DNA from: Symbiobacterium sp040797425
Lineage (GTDB): Bacteria > Bacillota > Sulfobacillia > Symbiobacteriales > Symbiobacteriaceae
Direction: 5' to 3'
Assembly (NCBI RefSeq): GCF_040797425.1
Contig: NZ_JBFNEH010000014.1
Coordinates: forward strand, 5,073-69,072
Length of the DNA: 64,000 bases
Shown here: piece after piece, positions 17,143-25,622 of the stretch
Position numbering within the stretch: position 1 is the stretch's first letter
Layout: every line of letters starts with the position of its first letter
Notes under the pieces: generated by a model
The model's database searches: none
What the model was told of the DNA's origin: nothing
What the model saw: only the letters and a program-made list of their open reading frames with translations
Position numbers and translations under genes: made by a program

Positions 17143-18374
17143 TCTGCCCCCTCCTCGTCCTGGTCGCTTACCAGTTCCAGGAAGAGCCGCACCAGTTCGT
17201 CCGGCGGCGTGCCGCCCCGCTCCTGCTGGTAGAACCGGATGAACTTCTCCTGCAGGCTCAGCTGCAGCTCTTCCCCGCCGACCGCCACCTCCTCCTCGAC
17301 CGTCGGGATCACCGGGCGGATGTGGATGATGTCGGGCCGCAGGGTGCGGAGGCGGTGGATCTGGTCGAGGGTGAGGGGATGCTCCAGGTGGATCGTCAGG
17401 TCGATGAACGCGGTGGGATCCTTGCCCTCGCCGACCCAGCGCTCCACCTCGGCCAGGCCCCGGGCCTCCCACCTGACCAGCGGCCGCCCGGCGGTGATGG
17501 GAATCTCCCGCAGGGCGGGCGCGGAGTCGCCCGGACGGAGTTCCAGCACGGTGACGCCCTTGGTGTAGCCCGTCTCGCTGAAGGAGAACGAAAGCGGCGA
17601 CCCGGAGTAGCGGGTGACCGCCGCCGCCCCGTGGATCTGCTGGGGGCGGTGCAGATGGCCCAGCGCCACGTACTGGGCGCCCGGGGGCACGGCGTCGGCG
17701 TAGACGGTGTACGCGCCGCCCATGTGGATCGGCCGCTCCACGTCGCTGGTCTCGGCCCCGCCGGCCATGTAGATGTGGCTCGTGACCAGGCGGACGGCAC
17801 CGGGGTGGAAATGCCGCGCCGCCGCCGCAAGCCAGCCCTTCACCTGGTCAGAGTAGAGGGACTGCAGTTCCTCCTCGCCCAGGGTATCGGCCAGGAGCTG
17901 CTTCAGGCGGGACTCGGAGGGATAGGCCAGCGCCAGGACCACCGCCGGGTGGTCCACGCCGGGCACGGTGAGTTCCACCCACCCCGGCCCGGCGGCGACC
18001 CGCTGCACCCGATCGGAGCCCGGGGTGTGGGTGCCGGGGTCGTCATAGGGGTAGCCGAAGAGGACGGCCCCGTGCCGCTGGGCCAGGGCCCGCACTGCGG
18101 TGAGCCGGTCCGGCGAGTCGTGGTTGCCCGCGATGACCACCACCGCCCGGCGTCCCCCCTCGCCCAGCCGGGCGAGGGCCTCGCAGTACAGCTCCTCGGC
18201 GCTGGCCGGGGGGTTGACGGAATCGAACACGTCGCCCGCGATGAGCACCAGATCGATGGCCTCATCCCGGACGATCGCACACAGCTCGTCCACGAACTTC
18301 TCGTGCTCTTCCTGCCGGCTGCGGCCCTCCAGGGTGCGGCCCAGGTGCCAGTCGGCGGTGTGGAGGATTCGCAC
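17139..18374 (-). CDS. sbcD: Exonuclease SbcD (Mre11-like nuclease)
   Basis: A 411-residue metallophosphoesterase, the nuclease subunit of SbcCD. The metal-binding motifs appear in order: HTADWHLG near residue 8, LIAGDVFD near 45-52, AGNHDSPDRL near 83-92, TSHIYMAGG near 195 and LGHLHRPQ near 230. The capping and C-terminal SbcC-binding region follows. The start is GTG with GAGGAGG about 8 nt upstream. It is preceded by a zinc-ribbon gene whose open frame runs 113 nt into sbcD and is followed by sbcC with an ATGA overlap. Confidence 0.95.
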   Translation of the reverse strand: MRILHTADWHLGRTLEGRSRQEEHEKFVDELCAIVRDEAIDLVLIAGDVFDSVNPPASAEELYCEALARLGEGGRRAVVVIAGNHDSPDRLTAVRALAQRHGAVLFGYPYDDPGTHTPGSDRVQRVAAGPGWVELTVPGVDHPAVVLALAYPSESRLKQLLADTLGEEELQSLYSDQVKGWLAAAARHFHPGAVRLVTSHIYMAGGAETSDVERPIHMGGAYTVYADAVPPGAQYVALGHLHRPQQIHGAAAVTRYSGSPLSFSFSETGYTKGVTVLELRPGDSAPALREIPITAGRPLVRWEARGLAEVERWVGEGKDPTAFIDLTIHLEHPLTLDQIHRLRTLRPDIIHIRPVIPTVEEEVAVGGEELQLSLQEKFIRFYQQERGGTPPDELVRLFLELVSDQDEEGAE

Positions 18375-18738
18375 GGGCCTGTCCTCCTCTTGCGCAAGTT
18401 TGTTCGGGGAGAAGTTCTTGGTGGAACGGGTGTTCTCCTTCCCCGCCTGCGGGTGATTCGGTGGATGAGAACAGGTCGCAGTTCCATGTGTAGAGATTGC
18501 CGAAGCTGGAATGTTCTGGGTTTCCGTGCGCGGCGTCGCCCTCTCCCCGCTCCTGCAGCAGGCTCAACCGAACAAGCCGTGACACGTCCAGGTCATCCAG
18601 CCGCCAGGAGGAGAGCTCGTCCTTCGTGCGGGCGCACTCCTGGCAGAGGGGCTCCCGGCGGGAACGCCCGGTGAAGTCCTTGCGGGGAAACACATGGCCG
18701 CATTCGGGGCAGACCAGTTCCCTGAACTTGCGCGCCAC
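18262..18738 (-). CDS. Small zinc-ribbon protein of the exonuclease-SbcDC operon
   Basis: I do not recognise a named family. The GTG start lies one base after the exonuclease stop and has GGGGGAG about 6 nt upstream, so translation coupled to the exonuclease is likely. The first ~45 residues form a zinc ribbon: CPECGH near 10-15 and CQEC near 32-35, with basic residues between (PRKDFTGRSRREP). A segment DLDVSRLVRLSLLQERGEG follows. Beyond about residue 75 the sequence is low in protein-like character, and the open frame overlaps sbcD by 113 nt, so the true C-terminus may be shorter or frameshifted. The context suggests a role in DNA-end processing or its regulation. Confidence 0.5.
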   Translation of the reverse strand: MARKFRELVCPECGHVFPRKDFTGRSRREPLCQECARTKDELSSWRLDDLDVSRLVRLSLLQERGEGDAAHGNPEHSSFGNLYTWNCDLFSSTESPAGGEGEHPFHQELLPEQTCARGGQARANPPHRRLAPGPHPGGPQPAGRAREVRGRAVCDRPG

Positions 18739-18739
18739 G

Positions 18740-19276
18740 TCACTCCCCCACTGCCAGGCCTCGCTCCTCGGCGGCGGCGACCAGCAGGTCCAGCAGCCGG
18801 GCCGTGGCCCGCACGTCGTCCAGCGCCCGGTGGTGCCTGTCCGCGGCGATTCCCCAGTGGTCCAGCAGGGCCTCGAGCCTGTGGCTGGGCAGGCCGGGAA
18901 AGAGCCGGCGGCTCAGCCGCATGGTGCAGAGGACGGGACCGCCGTACGGCGGCAGCCCCGCCCGGGCCAGCTCCTGATTGAGGAAGCGCAGGTCGAAGGC
19001 GGCGTTGTGGGCGACCAGGAGCGGCTGGTCATGCAGAACCTCGGCCATGAGCCGTTTGATGGCCAGGGTGGTGGGCGGGGCGTCGGCCAGGTCGGCGTCG
19101 GTGATGCCCGTAAGATGCGTTATAAATGAAGAAAGCGGACGACCGGGGTTGCAGAGCGACTGGAACTCCACGGTGCGGTCCCGCTCAAAGCGGACAGCAG
19201 CAATCTCCATCACGCGGTCGGTCGTCCGGAGACCGGTGGTTTCGAAGTCCAGCACCACGTAGGGAAGACGTAACAT
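18740..19276 (-). CDS. DEDDh-family 3'-5' exonuclease (DnaQ/PolC epsilon-like)
   Basis: A 178-residue single-domain exonuclease. The three exo motifs are visible: ExoI VLDFETTG near residues 8-15, ExoII AHNAAFDLRFL near 95-105, and ExoIII HHRALDDVRATARLL near 148-162, with the histidine that defines the DEDDh subgroup. Such stand-alone proteins trim 3' DNA ends or act as proofreading partners. The start at 19276 follows GGAGG by 7 nt; an in-frame upstream ATG has no Shine-Dalgarno. The gene leads the operon exonuclease, zinc-ribbon protein, sbcD, sbcC. Its ribosome-binding site lies in the 3' arm of an 11-bp hairpin. Confidence 0.88.
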   Translation of the reverse strand: MLRLPYVVLDFETTGLRTTDRVMEIAAVRFERDRTVEFQSLCNPGRPLSSFITHLTGITDADLADAPPTTLAIKRLMAEVLHDQPLLVAHNAAFDLRFLNQELARAGLPPYGGPVLCTMRLSRRLFPGLPSHRLEALLDHWGIAADRHHRALDDVRATARLLDLLVAAAEERGLAVGE

Positions 19277-19283
19277 GGGGCAG

Positions 19284-19331
19284 CCTCCTCCAGGTCTCTC
19301 CATCGCTGCCGGGTGACTTCCCTGGAGGAGG
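19284..19331 (-). promoter_or_regulatory. Leader hairpin that would mask the exonuclease Shine-Dalgarno
   Basis: On the minus strand CCTCCTCCAGG pairs perfectly with CCTGGAGGAGG (11 bp, 26-nt loop). The second arm contains the GGAGGAGG ribosome-binding site that ends 7 nt before the exonuclease ATG. If formed, the stem would close the site for the first gene of the operon. Function is inferred from geometry. Confidence 0.5.
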
Positions 19332-19388
19332 CCGTGATTCCTGCTGTGCGTGACCGGCGGGCCGGAAGACGGCGCGGCAGGCCCGCCC

Positions 19389-19877
19389 TTACGGAGTCTC
19401 AGGCCATTCGTCGCCAACCGTGATGGGCTCCGCAACTTCGTCCGTCTTGGCGTCCACGAAGAAGGTGACGTTCGGGCCAGGGTGGAGGCTCTGCACGATC
19501 CAGGTGCTCCGCGGCCGTCCTTCCCCCTCGCTGTCGCTCAGGTAGGCGGGCACGTAGTCCGGAACCAGGATGGCGTCGAACTCCCTCCCTTCCCGAGCCG
19601 CGGGCGGGATCAGGGCGATCGCCTGCCCGGGCGAGTTGACCGGCCCCGCCGGCGCATGCGCAGCGACGGACTGGCCCGGGTCGCCCCGGCTGCCAGTCTC
19701 GGTGCTCGCAGGCTCGGAGCCGGCCGTCTCGCCCGGTGTCCCGGGATCGGACGGGCGCAGGGTGCAGGCCGTGATCAGCAACATCAGCACCCCGAGGAGT
19801 GCGGCCAGTGATGCCCCCGGTTCGGCGGGCTGAGGCTGTAAGGGAGGGCGTCGCCGAAGGGTCGCTTGACGCAGCAC
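19389..19877 (-). CDS. Small secreted lipoprotein, function unknown
   Basis: A 162-residue protein with a hydrophobic signal (LAALLGVLMLLITAC) whose LITAC end is a lipobox, predicting lipidation at about Cys 38. A Pro/Ser/Gly/Thr-rich spacer follows, then a ~70-residue compact region (REFDAILVPDYVPAYLSDSE ... TFFVDAKTDEV) that I cannot assign to a family. The GTG start has no clear Shine-Dalgarno, and start sites closer to the signal are possible. It lies between the first ABC cassette and the exonuclease operon on the same strand. Confidence 0.6.
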   Translation of the reverse strand: MLRQATLRRRPPLQPQPAEPGASLAALLGVLMLLITACTLRPSDPGTPGETAGSEPASTETGSRGDPGQSVAAHAPAGPVNSPGQAIALIPPAAREGREFDAILVPDYVPAYLSDSEGEGRPRSTWIVQSLHPGPNVTFFVDAKTDEVAEPITVGDEWPETP

Positions 19878-19910
19878 ACATCTGCGGGGCCAGGTGCGCC
19901 GTGCACCGTG

Positions 19911-19943
19911 AAAGGGAGCCCGGGCAACGCTCGCCCGGGCTCC
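19911..19943 (-). terminator. Terminator of the first sugar ABC cassette
   Basis: An 11-bp perfect stem (GGAGCCCGGGC / GCCCGGGCTCC) with a 7-nt loop lies just downstream of the binding-protein stop and is followed on the minus strand by a short TTT. Confidence 0.65.
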
Positions 19944-19952
19944 ACCCCTTTG

Positions 19953-21335
19953 CTACTGCGCCTGCGTTGTCCGGTTGTAGTCCTCGATGCCCTTGGTGAT
20001 CTCCTCCGCCGCCTTGGCCAGTGCCTCCGACGCCGTGGCCTGGCCCAGGATCACCGACTCCATTGCCGCCTCCACGATCTGGCGGGCCTGCGGGAAGGTG
20101 CCGATCACCGCGCCCTGGGTCACCGTGGTGAGCGGCGAGGACCGCAGCTGCTCGATGGCCGTGATGAACTGCGGCCGCTGGGTGTGCCAGTCCTTCAGGA
20201 TCTGCTCGTCGTAGGCGGCCTTGCGGATCGGGAAGTAGCCGGTGGCAATCGACCACTCGGCCTGAACCTCCGGCCTGGTCAGCCACTTCACGAACTCCCA
20301 GGCAGCCCACTGTTCTTTCAGCGGCTTGGTGTTCGTGATCCAGAGCGATGCGCCGCCGATGATCACGCCGCCGTTGGCCCCTTCCGGGCGCGGCAGGAAG
20401 GCCGTGCCGATCTCGAACTTATCGCCCACGCCGGCGAGGATATTGCCCAATGCGGCCGTGGAGTCCATGGTCATGGCGACGCGCCCGGAGGAGAAGGCCG
20501 CCTGCGTCTCCGCCGTCCGGCGACCCAGGTTGATCGCCACGCCCTCGTCCACCATCTCCTTCAGCCAGTTCACGAACCGCTCGCCCTCGGGCGAGTTGAT
20601 GATCGCCTTCGTGGCCCGGGCGCTGCGGCCGTTATCGTTGTCCACGTAGTGGGCCCCCTGCACCGCCAGGAACTGCTCGAAGAACCAGCCGTAGAGGGCG
20701 ATGCTGGCGCCGTGGCGGGTCTCGCCGCCCTGGGTGACCGTCAGCTTGCGGGCGTACTCCTTGAACTCCTCAAAGGTGCGGGGCGGCTGTTCGGGGTCGA
20801 GCCCCACCTCCCGGAAGGCATCCTTGTTGTAGTACACAATCGGCGTGGACGTGTTGAACGGCATCGAGTAGAGGCGCCCGTCGAAGGTGTAGTAGCCCAG
20901 GATGTTGGGCTCGAAGTCCTCGGTGGAGAAGCCGTCGGCGTCGATGAAGTTCTGCATCGGGGTGATCATGCCCGAGTCGATCATGAAGCGGCTGCCGATC
21001 TCATACACCTGCATGATGGTGGGACCCTCGGGGCCGGCCGCCCGCAGTTTCTGCAGGGCGTCGTCGTAGCTGCCCTGGTAGACGGCCTCCACCTCCACCC
21101 GGTCCTGCGAGCTGTTGAACCGCTGTACCAGCCGGTCCACCGCCTCGCCGGCGACGCCGCCCATCGCGTGCCAGAAGGTGACCTTCACCCGCTCGCCGGG
21201 CTGGATCTCCACCTTCTGAAACTCGCCGTCCGAGCCGGCGCCGCCGCCTCCGCCGCTGCGGGTGCAGCCGGCCAGCAGGGCCAGGATCAGCACCAGGGCC
21301 CAAAGGGTCAGGAATGGACGTCTGAATCCTCTCAC
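19953..21335 (-). CDS. ABC sugar transporter, solute-binding lipoprotein (cassette 1)
   Basis: A 460-residue extracytoplasmic binding protein with a signal peptide ending LALLAGC (lipobox) and a Gly-rich spacer. The mature part is a family 1 binding protein of the UgpB/MalE type: VKVTFWHAMGGVAGEAVDRL, QVYEIGSRFMIDSG, YSMPFNTSTPIVYYNKDAFR, AMTMDSTAALGNI, GGASLWITNTK and AAWEFVKWLT. The relation to UgpB suggests a glycerol-3-phosphate-like, glycerophosphodiester or oligosaccharide ligand, but this is not settled by sequence alone. The start is GTG after AGGAGGAG. It ends the operon permease-permease-binding protein. It is a close paralogue of the protein at 23359-24759. Confidence 0.92.
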   Translation of the reverse strand: MRGFRRPFLTLWALVLILALLAGCTRSGGGGGAGSDGEFQKVEIQPGERVKVTFWHAMGGVAGEAVDRLVQRFNSSQDRVEVEAVYQGSYDDALQKLRAAGPEGPTIMQVYEIGSRFMIDSGMITPMQNFIDADGFSTEDFEPNILGYYTFDGRLYSMPFNTSTPIVYYNKDAFREVGLDPEQPPRTFEEFKEYARKLTVTQGGETRHGASIALYGWFFEQFLAVQGAHYVDNDNGRSARATKAIINSPEGERFVNWLKEMVDEGVAINLGRRTAETQAAFSSGRVAMTMDSTAALGNILAGVGDKFEIGTAFLPRPEGANGGVIIGGASLWITNTKPLKEQWAAWEFVKWLTRPEVQAEWSIATGYFPIRKAAYDEQILKDWHTQRPQFITAIEQLRSSPLTTVTQGAVIGTFPQARQIVEAAMESVILGQATASEALAKAAEEITKGIEDYNRTTQAQ

Positions 21336-21373
21336 GTGAAAACTCCTCCTCTTCACGAGAGTTGCGTAAGCCG

Positions 21374-22201
21374 CTACCCCTTGATGCCGCCGGCCATCAG
21401 CCCGCGCACCAGGTAGCGCTGCCCCCACAGCAGGATGACGAGGGCGGGCAGCATGCAAAGCACCACGCCGGCCATGATGCGGTGGTACTGCATCCCCTCC
21501 TCGTTCATGAGGAAGCGCACGCCGATCTGCACCGTCCGCATCAGCCGGGTGTTGGTCACCAGGAGCGGCCAGAGGTACTGGTTCCAGGTGTTCAGGAACG
21601 TGTAGGCACCCAGGGTGAGCAGGCCGGGGCGGGCGAGGGGCAGGGCGATGGACCAGAAGAAGCGGAACCGGCCGCAACCGTCAATGCGGGCTGCGTCCTC
21701 CAGCTCCCGGGGGATCTGCAGGAAGAACTGCCTCAGCAGGAACGTGCCGAAGGCGGTCGCCAGGAAAGGCAGGATCAGCCCCGGGTACGAGTCCAGCAGC
21801 CGGAGCGACCGGATGGTCAGGTAGTTGGGGATCAGGGTGACCTCCCAGGGCACCATCATGGTCGACATGAACAGAGCAAAGAGCGCCGCCCGGCCCGGGA
21901 ACCGCAGGAAGGCGAAGGCGTAGCCCGACAGGCTCGCGGTGGCGATCTGACCGAGGGTGACGGCCGCGGACACCACGAGCGAGTTGAGCAGGTACCGCCC
22001 CACGGGCACGGTGCGGGCGACGTCTGCGTAGTTGGCCCAGTTCGGGGTACTGGGCACGAACCGGGGCGGGAAGGTGTTGACCTCCGCCGGGGGCATGAGG
22101 CTGATGGAGACGGCGTACAGAATCGGGAACACGATGATTACGGCGGCCACCGTGAGGGCCACATACAGAAGCAACCGGTTCAGTCGGGCGGCGAGGCTCA
22201 C
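21374..22201 (-). CDS. ABC sugar transporter, MalG/UgpE-type permease (cassette 1)
   Basis: A 275-residue membrane protein with about six helices. The EAA loop that contacts the ATPase is ELEDAARIDGCGRFRFFWSI, followed by the conserved PLARPGLLTLG. Other family segments are NSLVVSAAVTLGQIATASLS and GQRYLVRGLMAGGIKG at the C-terminus. The GTG start overlaps the stop of the upstream permease (GTGA), implying coupled translation. It forms the membrane channel with the preceding permease. No ATPase subunit is encoded in the cassette, so a shared MsmK/UgpC-type ATPase elsewhere is expected. Confidence 0.93.
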   Translation of the reverse strand: MSLAARLNRLLLYVALTVAAVIIVFPILYAVSISLMPPAEVNTFPPRFVPSTPNWANYADVARTVPVGRYLLNSLVVSAAVTLGQIATASLSGYAFAFLRFPGRAALFALFMSTMMVPWEVTLIPNYLTIRSLRLLDSYPGLILPFLATAFGTFLLRQFFLQIPRELEDAARIDGCGRFRFFWSIALPLARPGLLTLGAYTFLNTWNQYLWPLLVTNTRLMRTVQIGVRFLMNEEGMQYHRIMAGVVLCMLPALVILLWGQRYLVRGLMAGGIKG

Positions 22202-23154
22202 TGGTAATGCACCCGCCTCTCCCCCAGCCTGAACTGGATGTACGTCAGCACCACCATCACGATGAAGAGCAGAATCGCCTGTGCGCTGGCGGAGCCGAAC
22301 TCGTACTGGCGGAAGGCCACCTGGTAGATGCGGTAGACCACCGTGTTCGTGGCATCCGACGGCCCGCCCGCCGTCATGATTTCGATCTCAGCGAAAACCT
22401 GGAACGCGTGGATGACGCCCACCACGGCGGCGAAGAAGAGCGTCGGGGAGATCATCGGCAGCGTGACGTAGCGCGTCTTCGCCCAAAATCCCGCGCCATC
22501 CACCACCGCCGCCTCGAGAAGTTCATCCGGCACGTTCTGCAGGCCGCTCAGCATCAGGACGAAGTTGAACCCGAGGCGGAGCCAGATGCTGACCATCCCC
22601 ACCGACAGGAGCGCCCACCGGGGATCGGTGAGCCAGTGGATCGGGGCGATGCCCACCAGCCCGAGCAGATAGTTGACCATGCCCGACACCGGGTTGAGCA
22701 GCATCACCCAGATGGTGCTCCCGATGGCGGCCGAGATGGCCAGCGGCGAGGAGAAGATGAGCTGAAAGATGCGGGTGCCCTTGAGCGGCTGGTGCGCCAG
22801 CAGGGCGAGCACGAAACCGAGGATGAGACCGACGGGAACCGTGTAGAGTACAAAGAGGAGCGTCACCCCCATGCTCTGCAGGAACGTGGACGAGAGAGCG
22901 TTCGCGTAGTGCTGCAGCCCCAGGAAGACCCGGGGCCGGCCCAGCGGGTCGGTGAGGAAGAGGCTGAGGTAAATGGAGCGCACGATCGGGTAGAAGGTGA
23001 AGATGGCGAGCAGAGCCAGGCTGGGGGCGAGGTACAGGTAGGGCTCCAGCCGCTCCGACCACCGGACCCGCGCCCGCGGGGCCGGCTCGGGCAGCCGGGG
23101 CCGCACCGCTCGCTCCGGAAGGCTGGCCAAGTGCTTTCCCCCTTTCGACGACAT
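22198..23154 (-). CDS. ABC sugar transporter, MalF/UgpA-type permease (cassette 1)
   Basis: A membrane permease of about 318 residues with the UgpA-like layout: RLEPYLYLAPSLALLAIFTF, a large extracytoplasmic region, then the EAA loop ELLEAAVVDGAGFWAKTRYV followed by TLPMISPTLFF. The ATG at 23154 lacks a clear Shine-Dalgarno. A TTG eight codons downstream (23130) has GGGGGA at good spacing and may be the real start. It is the first gene of cassette 1 and overlaps the next permease by 4 bp. Confidence 0.9.
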   Translation of the reverse strand: MSSKGGKHLASLPERAVRPRLPEPAPRARVRWSERLEPYLYLAPSLALLAIFTFYPIVRSIYLSLFLTDPLGRPRVFLGLQHYANALSSTFLQSMGVTLLFVLYTVPVGLILGFVLALLAHQPLKGTRIFQLIFSSPLAISAAIGSTIWVMLLNPVSGMVNYLLGLVGIAPIHWLTDPRWALLSVGMVSIWLRLGFNFVLMLSGLQNVPDELLEAAVVDGAGFWAKTRYVTLPMISPTLFFAAVVGVIHAFQVFAEIEIMTAGGPSDATNTVVYRIYQVAFRQYEFGSASAQAILLFIVMVVLTYIQFRLGERRVHYQ

Positions 23155-23281
23155 TCCAGGGAATAATTCTTCCTTCGGAGCGCAGGCTCCTGCACCAAGA
23201 GTACCCCTTTTCTGTAATATCGCCCTACTATGATGAAGCGCTCTGGCGCGACAATGGCCCCGGCCAGGTGCATCGGGGCAC

Positions 23282-23324
23282 AAAAAGCAGGGGGGCTGTC
23301 CCGGTTTGCCCGTGGGACAGCCCC
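23282..23324 (-). terminator. Terminator of the second sugar ABC cassette
   Basis: A perfect 11-bp stem (GGGGCTGTCCC / GGGACAGCCCC) with an 11-nt loop is followed on the minus strand by TTTTT. It separates cassette 2 from cassette 1. Confidence 0.8.
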
Positions 23325-23358
23325 TCGTCGATTGCGGTGTACGCTTGTGCGCAGTCCG

Positions 23359-24759
23359 TTACTGGACCGTCATGTTGTACTCTTCGATGCCCTTGGTGAT
23401 CTGAGCCTCGGCGTCGGCCAGCGCCTGCTCCGGCGTCTTCTGGCCCAGCACCACGGCCTCCATCGCCTCTTCGACGATCTGGCGGGCCTGCGGGAAGGTC
23501 CCGATCACGGCGCCCTGGGTCGCCGTGGTCAGCGCGGAAGCGTGCAGCTGCTCAATCGCGGTGGTGAACTGCGGCCGCTCCGCGTGCCACTCCTTCAGGA
23601 CCTCCTGCTCGTAGGCCGACTTGCGCACCGGGAAGTAACCCGTGCGAATCGACCACTCGGCCTGCTGCTCCGGCTCCACCAGCCACTTCACGAACTCCCA
23701 GGCCGCCTGCTGCTCTTCCTTCGGCCGGGTGTTGGTGATCCACACGGAAGCGCCGCCGATGATCACGCCGCCTTCCACACCCTCAGGCCGGGGCAGGAAA
23801 GCCGTGCCCACCTCGAACTTGTCGCCGACGCCGGACAGGATGGTGCTCAGCACGGCGGTGGAGTCGAGGGTCATCGCAATGCGGCCGGCGGAGAAGGCCG
23901 CCTGGGTGTCGCTGGTCTTGCGGCCCAGGTTGATGGCCGAGCCGTCGTCGATCATGGCCTTCAGCCACTCCATGATCTTCAGGCCCTCGGGCGTGTTGAT
24001 GGTCGCCCTGGTCGCCCGGGCGGAGCGGCCGTTATCGTTGTCGACGTAGTGGGCGCCCTGAACCGCCAGGAACTGCTCGAAGAACCAGCCGTACCACGCG
24101 ATGCCGGCGCCGTACCGGGTGTCAGTGCCCTCGGTCTTGGTCAGCTTCTTGGCATACTCGTGGAACTCCTCCATGGTCTTGGGAGGCTTCTCCGGATCGA
24201 GCCCGGCCTCGCGGAAGGCGTCCTTGTTGTAGTACACGATCGGCGTGGAGGTGTTGAACGGCATCGAGTACAGCCGCCCGTCAAAGGTGTAGTAGCCGAG
24301 GATGTTCGGTTCCAGGTCGCTGATGTCATAGCCCTCGGCGTCGATGAAATCCTGAATGGGGGTGATCAGCCCGGAGTCGATCATGAACCGGCTGCCGATC
24401 TCGTAGACCTGGATCATCGTCGGGCCGTCGGTGCCGGCGGCCTTCATCTTCTGCAGAGACTCGTCGTAGGTGCCCTGGTAGACCGCCTCTACCTGGATGC
24501 GATCCTGCGAGTTGTTGAACTTCTGGACGAGGTAATCGACGGCTTCACCATTCTTGCCGCCCATGGCGTGCCAGAAGACGACCTTGATCTTGCCGCTGGA
24601 CTGGGGCGCTGCCTGCTGCTGCGTCTGGCTCCCTGACGGCGTGGTCGTGTCCGTGCCGCCGGACTTGGTGCCGGAGCTACCGCCGCAACCGGCCAGCAGG
24701 CTCAGCGCGAGGAGGAGCGCAGTCAGGGTCATGCCGGTTCTCCTGGTGCGTTGGAACAT
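23359..24759 (-). CDS. ABC sugar transporter, solute-binding lipoprotein (cassette 2)
   Basis: A 466-residue binding protein with signal peptide and lipobox SLLAGC, then a Ser/Gly/Thr/Gln-rich spacer. The mature domain is nearly superimposable on the cassette 1 protein (shared FWHAMGG, QVYEIGSRFMIDSG, YSMPFNTSTPIVYYNKDAFR, GAHYVDNDNGRSARAT, GAVIGTFPQARQIVE). The same UgpB/MalE-type ligand class is therefore expected. The ATG at 24759 follows GGGAGG by 8 nt. It closes cassette 2 (permease-permease-binding protein) and is followed by a strong terminator. Confidence 0.92.
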   Translation of the reverse strand: MFQRTRRTGMTLTALLLALSLLAGCGGSSGTKSGGTDTTTPSGSQTQQQAAPQSSGKIKVVFWHAMGGKNGEAVDYLVQKFNNSQDRIQVEAVYQGTYDESLQKMKAAGTDGPTMIQVYEIGSRFMIDSGLITPIQDFIDAEGYDISDLEPNILGYYTFDGRLYSMPFNTSTPIVYYNKDAFREAGLDPEKPPKTMEEFHEYAKKLTKTEGTDTRYGAGIAWYGWFFEQFLAVQGAHYVDNDNGRSARATRATINTPEGLKIMEWLKAMIDDGSAINLGRKTSDTQAAFSAGRIAMTLDSTAVLSTILSGVGDKFEVGTAFLPRPEGVEGGVIIGGASVWITNTRPKEEQQAAWEFVKWLVEPEQQAEWSIRTGYFPVRKSAYEQEVLKEWHAERPQFTTAIEQLHASALTTATQGAVIGTFPQARQIVEEAMEAVVLGQKTPEQALADAEAQITKGIEEYNMTVQ

Positions 24760-24794
24760 AGATTCGCCTCCCAACTCGACAAGATGTAGCCAAG

Positions 24795-25622
24795 CTACCC
24801 CTTCACGCTACCGGCCATCATGCCGCGCACGAGGTAGCGCTGACCCCACAGGAGGAAGACCAGGGCAGGCAGCATGAAGAGCACCACGCCCGCCATGATC
24901 CGGTGGTACTGCAAGCCTTCCTCGTTCATCAGGAACCGGGTGCCGATCTGGACCGTGCGCATCAGGCGGCTGTTGGTGACGAGCAACGGCCAGAGGTACT
25001 GGTTCCACGTGGAGAGGAAGGTGTACGCCCCCAGCGTGAGGAGGCCGGGCCGCGCCAGCGGCACGGCGATGGACCGGAAGAAGCGGAATCGGCCGCAACC
25101 GTCGATCCGGGCCGCCTCCTCCAGTTCCCGCGGAATCTGCATGAAGAACTGCCGGAGGAGGAAGGTGCCGAAAGCGGTGGCCAGGAACGGCAGGATCAAG
25201 CCGGGGTACGAGTCAAGCAGTTTCCACGACCGAATGGTGAGGTAGTTGGGGATGATGGTGATCTCCCAGGGCACCATCATGGTGGACATGAACAGCGCAA
25301 ACAGCGCGTTCTTGCCCCAGAACTTCATGAACGCAAACGCATAGGCCGAGAGGCTGGCCGTGAGCACCTGGCCCAGCGTCACGGCGGTCGACACGATCAG
25401 GCTGTTGAGCAGGTAGCGAAAAATCGGGAACGACCGGGCAACTTCCACGTAGTTGGACCACCGGGGCGAGGACGGGATCAGCGTCGGCGGGAAGGTGTTC
25501 ACCTCCGACGGGTCCATGAGGCTCGTCGAGACGGCGAAGAGGATGGGGAACATCATCACCAGTGCCGCCAGGATCAGGGCGAGGTAGAGCAGCACCTTGC
25601 TGAAGCGGTCTGCGATTATCAC
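24795..25622 (-). CDS. ABC sugar transporter, MalG/UgpE-type permease (cassette 2)
   Basis: A 275-residue permease, the same length as its cassette 1 paralogue and aligning with it throughout. The EAA loop is ELEEAARIDGCGRFRFFRSI followed by VPLARPGLLTLG. It ends GQRYLVRGMMAGSVKG. The GTG start overlaps the upstream permease stop by 4 bp (GTGA). Its role is transmembrane transport with the partner permease and the cassette 2 binding protein. Confidence 0.93.
   Translation of the reverse strand: MIIADRFSKVLLYLALILAALVMMFPILFAVSTSLMDPSEVNTFPPTLIPSSPRWSNYVEVARSFPIFRYLLNSLIVSTAVTLGQVLTASLSAYAFAFMKFWGKNALFALFMSTMMVPWEITIIPNYLTIRSWKLLDSYPGLILPFLATAFGTFLLRQFFMQIPRELEEAARIDGCGRFRFFRSIAVPLARPGLLTLGAYTFLSTWNQYLWPLLVTNSRLMRTVQIGTRFLMNEEGLQYHRIMAGVVLFMLPALVFLLWGQRYLVRGMMAGSVKG

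Noticed and set aside
19350..19390. Second terminator-like hairpin (GGCGGGCC/GGCCCGCC) after the lipoprotein gene
   Set aside because: Only 8 bp with a 16-nt loop and no T-run; too weak to call as a terminator in such GC-rich DNA.
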